Assembly: GCA_964528425.1 (NCBI GenBank)
Contig: CAZGTD010000001.1
Span: forward strand, 55,685-119,684
Direction of reading: 5' to 3'
DNA from: UBA3263 sp964528425
GTDB lineage: Bacteria > Bacteroidota > Bacteroidia > Bacteroidales > Muribaculaceae
Length of the DNA: 64,000 bases
Position 1 is the first letter of the stretch; each line of letters starts with the position of its first letter. This document shows, piece by piece, positions 17,090 to 25,723 of the stretch. The notes under the pieces are model-generated. The model was given only the letters and a program-made list of their open reading frames with translations, had not been told where the DNA came from and did not search any database. The position numbers and the translations under genes are program-made.

Positions 17090-17703
17090 CCCGTTGCCTG
17101 CGCAAACTGCTTGTTTTGCTGGTGTTTGCTCTTGCGTCGCCTGCTCTAAGGTCTCAAGAGCTTGAAATCAAGCCCAGCTACGTCGTTGACCAATTCACTG
17201 ATATCAGCGAAAGCGGCGACACCTCATTTCATGTTGTTCTGCGCACGATAACTGTTTTCCCTGAATGGAAATTCAAAGACAAAAAAGAAGAGGAATTCTA
17301 TTGGCGCACGGTGCGCGACGTTAAAAAAGCCCTGCCCTACGCAAAGGTTATTTGCCGTACGCTGACAGAAACATACGAATACATTGAGACACTTCCCGAC
17401 ACCAAAGCCCGCGAAAAACATCTCAAGGACATGGAGTCTGCTGTGTTTCAACAATATAAACCGGCAATGAAGAAGTTCACCAAGAATCAGGCCAATCTGC
17501 TTGTGAAACTCATTATGCGCGAAACTAACCAGACCGGTTATGACATTCTAAAAGCCTTTCTGGGTTCATTCAGGGCAGCCTTCTGGCAAGGATTCGGCAA
17601 GTTGTTCGGTGTAAGTCTAAAAGGTAAATATCAACCCGACAAGAATCGTCAGGACGCGATAATCGAGCGCGTTTGCATAGCGGTTGAAGAAGGAACTCTA
17701 TGA
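17086..17703 (+). CDS. DUF4294 family secreted protein
   Basis: This 205-aa protein starts from a GTG at 17086 overlapping the nadB stop. It has a signal peptide (basic RCLRK, then LLVLLVFALASPALRSQ). The mature part matches the Bacteroidota-specific DUF4294 pattern: VVLRTITVFPEWKFKDKKEEEFYWR, followed by helical KKALPYAKVICRTL, a charged coiled segment and LLVKLIMRETNQTGYDI with FRAAFWQG. It is exported to the periplasm. No biochemical function is established for the family. It sits between nadB and a MATE pump with 4-base overlaps on both sides. Confidence 0.8.
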   Translation: MTRCLRKLLVLLVFALASPALRSQELEIKPSYVVDQFTDISESGDTSFHVVLRTITVFPEWKFKDKKEEEFYWRTVRDVKKALPYAKVICRTLTETYEYIETLPDTKAREKHLKDMESAVFQQYKPAMKKFTKNQANLLVKLIMRETNQTGYDILKAFLGSFRAAFWQGFGKLFGVSLKGKYQPDKNRQDAIIERVCIAVEEGTL

Positions 17704-19037
17704 ATTTCAAACGTTATCTGTGGAACTACAAACAGATTATCCGCCTGGGCTTGCCTATCGTCGTTGGCCAGGCAGGGCTGATTATTGTTGGCTTTGCAGA
17801 TAACATCATGGTCGGGCGCTATTCGACCGAAGCACTGTCGGCGGCATCGTTTGTCAACAATACTTTCAACATGGCCGTCATGGCATGCCTCGGATTCGCC
17901 TACGGAATCACCCCTTTGGTCGGCGCGCTGTTCGGTCAACGCAATACTGAGGGCATCGGCTCCTTAATGCGTAGCGCCCAGGCAATCAACATAATTTATA
18001 CTCTGGCAGTAACTGCCGCCATGGGCGTTCTATACCTGAATCTCGACCGCCTGGGTCAGCCGGAAGAACTGCTGCCGCTGATTAGGCCGTATTATCTGCT
18101 GTTTCTCTGCGGATTATTGCCGATGACCGTTTATAATGTTTGGGCACAATGCTCATATGGAATGAACTTTACAAAGATGCCGATGTGGATAATTCTGGGT
18201 GCCAACCTGCTCAACGTCGGCGGCAACTACCTTCTCATCTACGGTAACTGCGGCTTTCCGGAGCTTGGCCTGTTTGGTGCCGGCATCGCTACTTTGGTTT
18301 CGCGATGCGCGTGCGCGCTGATAATTCTGGTTATCTTTATGACAGGACGGCATTTCGCCGATGTGCGTGCCGGCTTTCGCCCTGCTCGCCTGCGCAGCGC
18401 AAAATTCCGTTTGTTGCTGCGCACCTCACTGCCGGTTTCGATGCAGCTGTTTATGGAAACCGCCGCCTTTTCCGGCGCAGCGATTTTCGTTGGCTGGATT
18501 GGCGCCATAGAGCTCGCCGCTTTTCAGGTAATGGTTATAATCGGCACTTTGGGCTTCTGCTTCTATTACAGTCTCGGAGCGGCAACCTCGGTTCTTGTTG
18601 CCAACGCCGCCGGCATAGGCGACCGCGCAAAAATGCGCCGCATCGGTTTTGCAGGCTACCACCTTACGCTGCTTATGGCCCTTTGCGCATCGGCGATTTT
18701 CGTGTTTGCAGGGCGTTGGTTAATCGGAATGTTTACCCACGACGAGGCGGTAATAGCCGTTGCAATGACCCTGATTCCACCCCTGCTTTGCTACCAGCTT
18801 GGCGACGCGACCCAGGTCAATTTCGCAAATGCCCTGCGCGGAACCTCAAAGGTTCTTCCAATGCTCTGGATAGCCTTTGTCAGCTATCTGCTGCTTGGGC
18901 TACCGTCGACATACGTTCTCGCCTTTCCTCTCGGGGGAGGCATTATCGGCGTTTTCTATAGTTTCTCGGTCAGCCTCTTTCTGGCAGGCGGTCTGTTTTT
19001 TTATTACTTTATGAAATATACCCGAAAGAGTGAATAA
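17700..19037 (+). CDS. MATE-family multidrug/sodium antiporter (first copy)
   Basis: This 445-aa inner-membrane protein has about 12 predicted helices in two homologous halves. The N-terminus IIRLGLPIVVGQAGLIIVG and the first loop DNIMVGRYSTEAL are typical of the NorM/DinF-type MATE superfamily. The second half repeats the arrangement from LLLRTSLPVSMQLFMETAAF. These pumps exchange cations for organic substrates; the substrate cannot be read here. It overlaps DUF4294 by 4 and the Ig-like lipoprotein gene by 8 bases. The window holds a second, unrelated-subgroup MATE gene at 23.6-25.0 kb. Confidence 0.92.
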   Translation: MNFKRYLWNYKQIIRLGLPIVVGQAGLIIVGFADNIMVGRYSTEALSAASFVNNTFNMAVMACLGFAYGITPLVGALFGQRNTEGIGSLMRSAQAINIIYTLAVTAAMGVLYLNLDRLGQPEELLPLIRPYYLLFLCGLLPMTVYNVWAQCSYGMNFTKMPMWIILGANLLNVGGNYLLIYGNCGFPELGLFGAGIATLVSRCACALIILVIFMTGRHFADVRAGFRPARLRSAKFRLLLRTSLPVSMQLFMETAAFSGAAIFVGWIGAIELAAFQVMVIIGTLGFCFYYSLGAATSVLVANAAGIGDRAKMRRIGFAGYHLTLLMALCASAIFVFAGRWLIGMFTHDEAVIAVAMTLIPPLLCYQLGDATQVNFANALRGTSKVLPMLWIAFVSYLLLGLPSTYVLAFPLGGGIIGVFYSFSVSLFLAGGLFFYYFMKYTRKSE

Positions 19038-20934
19038 ATTTCCATTTATCATAGCAGCCTTACTACTGCTGGCCGCTTGCGCCAACATAGGTCACCCCAC
19101 CGGCGGTCCGCGCGACGTTACGCCGCCGCGCTATGTCGCTTCGAATCCGGTTCCGGGCGCAACCAACGTCAAAACAAAAAAATTCAGCATTTTCTTCGAC
19201 GAAAACATACAACTTGACGACCCTACCTCAAAAGTTGCAATCTCTCCTACCCAGAAAGAAATGCCTGAACTCTTTGCCAACGGTCGCCGACTCGACATTA
19301 CATTGCGCGATTCGCTGCTGCCTAATACCACCTATAGCATCGACCTGGCAAATGCCGTTAAAGACCTGAACGAAGGCAATATCCTCGACGGTTTCGCCAT
19401 TGATTTTTCAACAGGCGATTCAATCGATACCCTTCAGATTTCAGGTATGGTGCTTCATGCCCGCGACCTCGAACCGGCTCAAGGAATGCTTGTTGGAGTA
19501 TATTCAACTCCGGCAGACTCAAATATTCTTTCCCGACGCTTTGAACGCATTGCCCGCACAAACCAGCTGGGGCAGTTTACAGTGCGTAATCTCGCACCCG
19601 GCCAATATCAACTATTTGCCCTTACAGACCAAAACCATGACTATTTCTGGGATCGCACCGAAGACGTTGCGTTCTGCTCGGTTATGCTTTCGCCAACGGT
19701 TGAACACCGCGAAATTACCGATTCTATTGCCGAAGACTCCGTTGAGATTACAAAAGTGGTTGATTTTCTTCCGAATAACGTTTTACTCTCATGGTTCAAC
19801 GAAGAATATGCGGCGCAGTATCTAAAAAACTATAAGCGCGATAAGCGAAACGTATTGACTTTAGAAATGGCTGCCCCGGCAGACTCACTACCGGAACTGA
19901 CTATTGTTCAACTCAATAGTGACACTACAGTTCGCATGCCCTTGAGCCGCGTGAGCATGCTTACACATTCCGAACATCTCGACACGGTGAATTTCTGGCT
20001 GAGAGATTCAGCCGTCGTTGCCGCCGACACCCTGATGATTGAAACCCGCTACCGGCGCGTGGATACTCTCGACAATATCGTTTGGCAGACCGATACCCTC
20101 AAATTCAACTTCCGCACACCAAAAAAGAAACAGGACAAGAAGCAGAAGAACGATACGATTTCCGAAGAGAAAAAAATCGAGTTCCTGACTTTTAATGTAA
20201 TAGGCAGCCCGCAAGAGGTAAACATGCCGTTGCAAATATCGTTTCAAACTCCAATTGACTCACTACCTACAGGAGCAATAAGAGTAGATTATAAGCCCGA
20301 TTCCGTTTATATAGCTATTGAACCTCAACCAACCTTTGAACCGGCTGATAATTTCTCTCACACTAACTTCCGGGCAAACATCAAATGGATTCCGGGAGGA
20401 GACTACAGGATAGTTGCCGACTCGGCGGCCATAACCGACGTTACCGGCCGATGGATTACTAATACCGAAACTCCATTTTCTGTCAGGAGCCTCGACGAGT
20501 ATTCCTCTATAACATTCTCCATAAGCAATTTACCGGATTCATCTAATGCAATAGTTGAACTGCTCAACGAGTCTGACATGCCGGTGAGAACAGTTCCGGT
20601 TGTCAACGGCTCTGCAACATTCAACTATCTGCTGCCGTCCACTTACTATGCCCGATTGTTTATCGACAGTGACAATAACGGTCAATGGACCAACGGTGAC
20701 CTTAAGCTGCGCCGTCAACCCGAGGATGTTTACTACTTCTCCAAGAAACTCGCCCTAAAAAAGAACTGGGACCGAACTGAAGACTGGGACCTGACCGCCA
20801 TTGACGTAGACAAGCAAAAACCTGAAGCAATAAAGAAAAACAAACCTAAAAAGGCCGCCGGTTCTGTTGCCACCGACGAGGACGAAGAAATTGACCCCGA
20901 CGACCTGCCATATAATCCATATGAACAATTTTGA
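19030..20934 (+). CDS. Ig-like (SbsA/Big_5) domain lipoprotein
   Basis: This 634-aa surface or periplasmic lipoprotein starts at a GTG within the MATE gene end. The signal peptide ends in the lipobox LAAC (Cys ~17). It is followed by GHPTGGPRDVTPP, a stretch typical of a Bacteroidota Ig-like lipoprotein family. Residues ~32-130 form an SbsA-type Ig-like domain (FSIFFDENIQLDDP ... NTTYSIDLANAVKDLNEGN). A carboxypeptidase-regulatory-like segment follows (TNQLGQFTVRNLAPGQYQLF), then more beta domains and a Lys/Asp/Glu-rich tail. It belongs to the nadB operon. Function is unknown; a role in gliding or envelope assembly is sometimes suspected for the family but not shown. Confidence 0.78.
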   Translation: MNKFPFIIAALLLLAACANIGHPTGGPRDVTPPRYVASNPVPGATNVKTKKFSIFFDENIQLDDPTSKVAISPTQKEMPELFANGRRLDITLRDSLLPNTTYSIDLANAVKDLNEGNILDGFAIDFSTGDSIDTLQISGMVLHARDLEPAQGMLVGVYSTPADSNILSRRFERIARTNQLGQFTVRNLAPGQYQLFALTDQNHDYFWDRTEDVAFCSVMLSPTVEHREITDSIAEDSVEITKVVDFLPNNVLLSWFNEEYAAQYLKNYKRDKRNVLTLEMAAPADSLPELTIVQLNSDTTVRMPLSRVSMLTHSEHLDTVNFWLRDSAVVAADTLMIETRYRRVDTLDNIVWQTDTLKFNFRTPKKKQDKKQKNDTISEEKKIEFLTFNVIGSPQEVNMPLQISFQTPIDSLPTGAIRVDYKPDSVYIAIEPQPTFEPADNFSHTNFRANIKWIPGGDYRIVADSAAITDVTGRWITNTETPFSVRSLDEYSSITFSISNLPDSSNAIVELLNESDMPVRTVPVVNGSATFNYLLPSTYYARLFIDSDNNGQWTNGDLKLRRQPEDVYYFSKKLALKKNWDRTEDWDLTAIDVDKQKPEAIKKNKPKKAAGSVATDEDEEIDPDDLPYNPYEQF

Positions 20935-22069
20935 ATTCTATTCGCCGACAAGATATCTGTTCGGCCGCGGAACTGATTCCGACTTCGGGGCATTGGCCGC
21001 CGCGGAACTTGGCTCACGCATTCTAATCTGCTCCGGAAGCAAATCGGCCGAAGCATCGGGGCTGTTAAACCGCGTCAGAGCAACTTTGGGCGATGCCGGT
21101 GCAGCAATACATGAACTAACCGGCATCCTTCCAAATCCTACCGACGATAAGGTTTACGAGGGTATAGAGCTTTGCCGGCGCGAACAGATAAGCGGCATTC
21201 TTGCCGTTGGTGGGGGTTCGGTAATCGACACGGCAAAGGCAATTGCTGCCGGTGTGCCATATAATGGCGACTTCTGGGACTTTTTTGCCGGAAAAGCAAC
21301 CATTGAAAAAGCCCTTCCGGTCGGAGTGGTCCTAACAATAGCGGCCGCCGGCAGCGAAGGATCGGGCAATTCTGTTATAACCAAGCAATCCGAAGGTAAA
21401 AAGGTATCGTTGCGTACCAACATTCTGCGTCCTCGCTTCGCGGTTATGAATCCTGAGCTGACCGAAACTCTACCTCGATATCAAACGGCATGTGGCATCG
21501 TTGACATGATGGCTCACATTATGGAGCGATATTTCTCAAACACCCCCGACTGCACACTGACCGACCGCCTTTGTGAAGGTGCGCTGAAGGCAATTGTCGA
21601 CGTTGCGCCGCGAGTAATGGCCGACCCGAAAGATTATCAGGCACGCGCTAACATTATGTGGGCAGGCACTGTTGCCCACAACGGCATTCTCGGCGTTGGC
21701 CGCGAGGAAGACTGGACAAGCCACGGCATGGAACACGAGCTATCGGCGCGCTACGGAGTTGCCCACGGGGCCGGGCTTTCGGTGGTCTTCCCGGCATGGC
21801 TCGAATACGTTGCTCAGTTCAACAGCGATAAAATAAAGCAATTTGGCCAAAGGGTTTTCGGCGTAGAATCTTCCGCCGAGGCAATTAACGCACTGAAGAC
21901 TTTTAACCGCTCACTGGGTATGCCAATTACCCTTGGAGAGCTCGGCATAACCGACCCCGACATTCCGGCAATGGTTAAAAACCTCCACGAAGTCAAGGGC
22001 AAGCTGATTGGTAACTTCTGCCCTACAGACGCTAAGGCGAGCGAGGAAATTTACCGTCTGATGCTATAA
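20921..22069 (+). CDS. Iron-containing alcohol dehydrogenase (BdhA/YqhD-like)
   Basis: This 382-aa NAD(P)-dependent dehydrogenase of the group III iron family is nearest to butanol dehydrogenases. The start MNNFEFYSPTRYLFGRG at 20921 matches the family. The cofactor loop GGGSVIDTAKAIAAG (~94-108) and SEGSGNSVIT are present. Metal ligands are expected in DMMAHIMERYF (Asp/His), GMEHELSARYGVAHGAG (two His) and the region between. It probably reduces aldehydes in fermentative metabolism. It starts 14 bases inside the lipoprotein gene, and its stop overlaps the stop of the convergent FAD dehydrogenase gene by 6 bases. Confidence 0.93.
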   Translation: MNNFEFYSPTRYLFGRGTDSDFGALAAAELGSRILICSGSKSAEASGLLNRVRATLGDAGAAIHELTGILPNPTDDKVYEGIELCRREQISGILAVGGGSVIDTAKAIAAGVPYNGDFWDFFAGKATIEKALPVGVVLTIAAAGSEGSGNSVITKQSEGKKVSLRTNILRPRFAVMNPELTETLPRYQTACGIVDMMAHIMERYFSNTPDCTLTDRLCEGALKAIVDVAPRVMADPKDYQARANIMWAGTVAHNGILGVGREEDWTSHGMEHELSARYGVAHGAGLSVVFPAWLEYVAQFNSDKIKQFGQRVFGVESSAEAINALKTFNRSLGMPITLGELGITDPDIPAMVKNLHEVKGKLIGNFCPTDAKASEEIYRLML

Positions 22070-23620
22070 TAATTGCGCTGCAACGGCGGCGGCCGCACGG
22101 TCGCCGTCGATAGCGGCTGAAACTATACCACCTGCATAGCCTGCGCCCTCGCCGGCCGGATAAAGACCGGCAATATCAACGTGGACAAGAGTTTCGGGAT
22201 TGCGCGGAATGCGGACCGGCGACGAAGTTCGGGTTTCACACCCGATAACCGTAGCATTGGCCGACGCAAATCCCCGTTGCTTGCGGTTAAACTCTTCAAA
22301 TCCCAGCTGCAAGCGGTGTGAGATATTATCAGGGAGCAACTTGTCGACGCGCGCCGGATAAATGCCGGCCGTATAGGCGGTTGAAGGCAACGTTTTGGAT
22401 TCGCGCCCGGCAATGAAGTCGGTCATTCTTTGGGCCGGAGCGGCCTGCGAGCCATTTCCCGCAAGGAAAAAGCGGCGCTCAATCTGCTCCTGATAGTCCA
22501 TCATTTTCAGCGGCGAAGAACCTTCAACATCTTCGGGAAGCAGCTCCACAACCATACCGGAGTTAGCCCATGCAGTGCCACGGTTTGACGGCGACATTCC
22601 ATTTACCACTAATAGTCCGGGTTCGCTCGATGCAGGAATAATATACCCGCCGGGACACATGCAGAATGAATAAACGCCGCGACCGTCAACCCTGGTCAGC
22701 ATAGAGTACTCTGCGGCCGGTAAATAGCGGCCGCGTCCTTTGGGAGAATGATATTGAAGTTGATCGATGAGCTGCTGAGGATGTTCGAGTCGCACTCCTA
22801 TAGCCAAACCTTTGGGTTCCAGTCTGATTCCGGATTGATGGAGCGAACGGTAAACATCGCGCGCCGAATGTCCGGTTGCCAGAATAACCGGCCCGGAAAA
22901 CTCATCGCCATTTTCGAGCCTTACTCCGGTAACAGAACCGTTGGAAACAATCATGGACTTTACCGTGGAATTGAATCTCACCTCGCCTCCACAGGCAATA
23001 ATCCGCTCACGAATGGCCTTAATTACCGCTGGCAAACGGTCGGACCCGATATGGGGATGCGCATCAACCAGAATCTCCGGCGAAGCACCGTGTGCAACGA
23101 GAATACTGAGAACCTTGTCAACAGGCCCGCGCTTCTTGGAGCGGGTATAAAGTTTACCGTCGGAATAAGCTCCCGCCCCACCCTCACCGAAGCAATAGTT
23201 GCTGTCGGGGTCTACTACGCCTTCGCGCGATATTCGCGCCATATCCGCGCGGCGCGAATCAACGTCTTTGCCGCGCTCAAGAAGAATCGGGCGTATACCC
23301 TGCTCAATTAACCTCAGCGCGGCAAACAGTCCCGCAGGCCCGGCGCCTACAACTATTGCCTGCGGAGCATTTTCACCGACAGGCTTATAGTCGGGACTTT
23401 CGGCAAACTCCATCGGATTAACCGGCGGCTCGTCAACAGTAACGATGCAATCAAGATTAACCATAACCCGACGCTGGCGCGCATCAATGCTTCGTTTGCG
23501 CGGAGTTATGCCGGTAATTCTATTTGCATCAATGCCGAGACGAGTCGACACCTCGGCAGTTAGCCGCATCGGCTCATAGGCTATCTCCGGACTGATTCGA
23601 AGTTGAAGCTGCGTACGCAT
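22064..23620 (-). CDS. FAD-dependent dehydrogenase of the COG2509 type
   Basis: This 518-aa flavoprotein has an N-terminal ~90-residue domain of its own (MRTQLQLRISPE...). A Rossmann FAD site AIVVGAGPAGLFAALRLIEQG follows (~89-109), with ILLERGKDVDSRR and the family hallmark NYCFGEGGAGAYSDGKLYTR. Later come VILATGHSARDVYRSL, FCMCPGGYIIPAS, and the C-terminal LYPAGEGAGYAGGIVSAAIDG. It is a common but uncharacterised oxidoreductase; substrates are unknown. It is the last gene of the long minus-strand operon and overlaps the preceding MATE gene by 47 bases. Its stop overlaps the convergent alcohol dehydrogenase stop. Confidence 0.9.
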   Translation of the reverse strand: MRTQLQLRISPEIAYEPMRLTAEVSTRLGIDANRITGITPRKRSIDARQRRVMVNLDCIVTVDEPPVNPMEFAESPDYKPVGENAPQAIVVGAGPAGLFAALRLIEQGIRPILLERGKDVDSRRADMARISREGVVDPDSNYCFGEGGAGAYSDGKLYTRSKKRGPVDKVLSILVAHGASPEILVDAHPHIGSDRLPAVIKAIRERIIACGGEVRFNSTVKSMIVSNGSVTGVRLENGDEFSGPVILATGHSARDVYRSLHQSGIRLEPKGLAIGVRLEHPQQLIDQLQYHSPKGRGRYLPAAEYSMLTRVDGRGVYSFCMCPGGYIIPASSEPGLLVVNGMSPSNRGTAWANSGMVVELLPEDVEGSSPLKMMDYQEQIERRFFLAGNGSQAAPAQRMTDFIAGRESKTLPSTAYTAGIYPARVDKLLPDNISHRLQLGFEEFNRKQRGFASANATVIGCETRTSSPVRIPRNPETLVHVDIAGLYPAGEGAGYAGGIVSAAIDGDRAAAAVAAQLL

Positions 23621-24968
23621 GGTTCATTTTGCGTTTAACAATTATCAGGGTCAGAACTGTCAGCACGAAAGACAAAAAGTCGCTGACTGCCATTGACGCC
23701 CACACTCCGTCGACACCCCACATTCTCGGGAACCAGAATAGCAAGGGGAGCAGAAAGAGCATCTGGCGGGTAACGCTCAGAAATATCGACAACTGCGGTT
23801 TGCCGATGCTCTGGAAGAAATTTTGAATAACAATTGCTGCGCCAATGAGCGGATAACAGAGCAAAACTATGCGGAAGCCCTCGCGGCTGAGGCGTATAAG
23901 GGTCGGATCATCATTGAACATGCGTGTTACCAAATCAGGCACACACTCGGTGATAACGAACCCTACAACAGTTATTATAGTGCCGATCCATATACCGAGG
24001 CGAAGAGTTTTTTTTACGCGGCTCCACTGTCCGGCACCGAAGTTATAACCGAGAATCGGCTGCATACCCTGTGTAACACCCATAACGATCATCAGGAAAA
24101 ACATCACTACGCGGTTGATGATTCCGTAGGCCCCAACAGCCATATTTCCGTCGGCGCCTCCATATTCGAGCAGCGACTTATTGATAAACACTACCACAAC
24201 GCAGGCGCAAACGTTTATCAGAAAGGGTGAGAGGCCTATAGCATAGATTTTCTTAGCTATTGAAGGCACGAACCAACGCGCACCACGGGTAAAATGCACG
24301 AAACTCTTTTTTTGACAGAAATGAGCAACAACCCAGATAAATGCTGAAGTCTGGCCACAAAGTGTTGCAAAGGCGACGCCCCTTATGCCCCAGTCAAAAA
24401 CAAAAATAAAGATTGGAGCCAGGCATAGATTGACCAACACCGATAAGAGCGCCGAAATCATAGCCTTTGTCGGATAGCCGGTTGCGCGCATAACGTTATT
24501 GAGCGAAATGAACACAAAAGCTATCGGTGTGCCCAGGAGGATAATGAACATAAAGTCATGGGCATAAGGCATAGTTTCAGGCGTAGCGCCAAAAATGGTC
24601 AGAATAGGATCGAGAAACAGCAGCGACAAACCGCCGAAAACTACAGCGTGGATCAGACTTAGCGTCACAACATTATTCAACACGTCGGTTGCCTTACCAA
24701 GGTCTTGCTGACCGAGAAAAATAGAACTGATGGTTGAGCCGCCGACTGCAATGAGCATTACGAAGGCGATTACCAGGTTCATCATCGGAAAAGTAATAGC
24801 CAGACCGGTAATGGCCAAAGCACCGACACCCTGACCGATAAATATTGAGTCAATAATATTATAAAGAGAAGTAACAGTGCTTGCTATAACCGCAGGCACC
24901 GAATATTGCAGCAGCAATTTGCCAATCGGCTTATTGCCGAGAGCCGAGGGCGATTCTCCTTTATCCAT
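23574..24968 (-). CDS. MATE-family efflux transporter (MepA-like, second copy)
   Basis: This 464-aa, ~12-helix inner-membrane antiporter begins LGNKPIGKLLLQYSVPAVI and has SLYNIIDSIFIGQGVGALAI, the pattern of the MepA/VmrA branch of MATE pumps. The second half contains GMQPILGYNFGAGQW, also typical. It shares little with the first copy at 17.7 kb, so they are likely to have different substrates. It overlaps rlmB by one base and the FAD dehydrogenase gene by 47 bases, an unusually long overlap but with both frames clearly coding. Confidence 0.93.
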   Translation of the reverse strand: MDKGESPSALGNKPIGKLLLQYSVPAVIASTVTSLYNIIDSIFIGQGVGALAITGLAITFPMMNLVIAFVMLIAVGGSTISSIFLGQQDLGKATDVLNNVVTLSLIHAVVFGGLSLLFLDPILTIFGATPETMPYAHDFMFIILLGTPIAFVFISLNNVMRATGYPTKAMISALLSVLVNLCLAPIFIFVFDWGIRGVAFATLCGQTSAFIWVVAHFCQKKSFVHFTRGARWFVPSIAKKIYAIGLSPFLINVCACVVVVFINKSLLEYGGADGNMAVGAYGIINRVVMFFLMIVMGVTQGMQPILGYNFGAGQWSRVKKTLRLGIWIGTIITVVGFVITECVPDLVTRMFNDDPTLIRLSREGFRIVLLCYPLIGAAIVIQNFFQSIGKPQLSIFLSVTRQMLFLLPLLFWFPRMWGVDGVWASMAVSDFLSFVLTVLTLIIVKRKMNHAYAASTSNQSGDSL

Positions 24969-25723
24969 CAGATTACTTCAAGATTAGAGTTAAGACGCTG
25001 GCGAACCACTTCATACATCATGACGCCCGCAGCAACCGAAACGTTAAGAGAACCGATTTTACCAAACATTGGAATTGCGGCCGAACAATCGCTCAGTTTC
25101 ATAACCTCAGGCGAGATTCCGGTGTCTTCCGCCCCCATCACCAAGGCAACGGGAACCGTATAGTCAATGCGCGTATAGTCAACGGCGCTTTTTTCGCTAA
25201 CTGCAACGACCAAATATCCGTTATCTTTCAAAAATTTAACGGCCAATGCCGAAGAACGTTCACGACACACAGGAATATGCAACAAGGCGCCGGCCGAGGT
25301 CTTAACGGCATCGCCACCAACGCTTACACTGCCATGCTCGGGTATTACAATGGCATCCGCACCGACGCATTCCGCCGTGCGGGCTATAGCGCCGAAATTC
25401 CTAACGTCGGTAATTCCGTCGAGGACGATTACGAAAGGTACCCTTCCTTCCTCATAAAGTTGCGGAACGAGATGGTCAAGACGGTAGTAAGTAACCGCAC
25501 TGAGCAGTGCAAGCACACCCTGATGGTTCTTGCGTGTTATGCGGTCGATTACCTGTCCGGGCACACGGCGCACCAGCACCTTATTTTCGCGTGCCAGCTG
25601 AAGCAGCGGCCCGATAAGGTCGCCCTGAAGGTCTTTCTTAACGAGTATCTTATCGATATCGCGGCCGGCCTCAATTGCTTCGCTGACCGCACGAATTCCG
25701 AATATATAATCAGTTTTTTCCAT
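24968..25723 (-). CDS. rlmB: 23S rRNA (guanosine-2'-O-)-methyltransferase RlmB-like
   Basis: This 251-aa SPOUT (SpoU/TrmH) methyltransferase uses SAM to 2'-O-methylate a ribose, probably G2251 in 23S rRNA. The start ATG at 25723 gives MEKTDYIFGIRAVSEAIEAG, the usual RlmB N-terminal substrate-binding domain. The SPOUT motifs are clear: LDGITDVRNFGAIARTAEC (motif 1), ALVMGAEDTGISPEV (motif 2), and IGSLNVSVAAGVMMYEVVR (motif 3, knot). In-frame codons upstream lie in recN and are not needed. It overlaps recN by 14 bases. A tRNA TrmH specificity cannot be excluded from sequence alone. Confidence 0.92.
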   Translation of the reverse strand: MEKTDYIFGIRAVSEAIEAGRDIDKILVKKDLQGDLIGPLLQLARENKVLVRRVPGQVIDRITRKNHQGVLALLSAVTYYRLDHLVPQLYEEGRVPFVIVLDGITDVRNFGAIARTAECVGADAIVIPEHGSVSVGGDAVKTSAGALLHIPVCRERSSALAVKFLKDNGYLVVAVSEKSAVDYTRIDYTVPVALVMGAEDTGISPEVMKLSDCSAAIPMFGKIGSLNVSVAAGVMMYEVVRQRLNSNLEVI

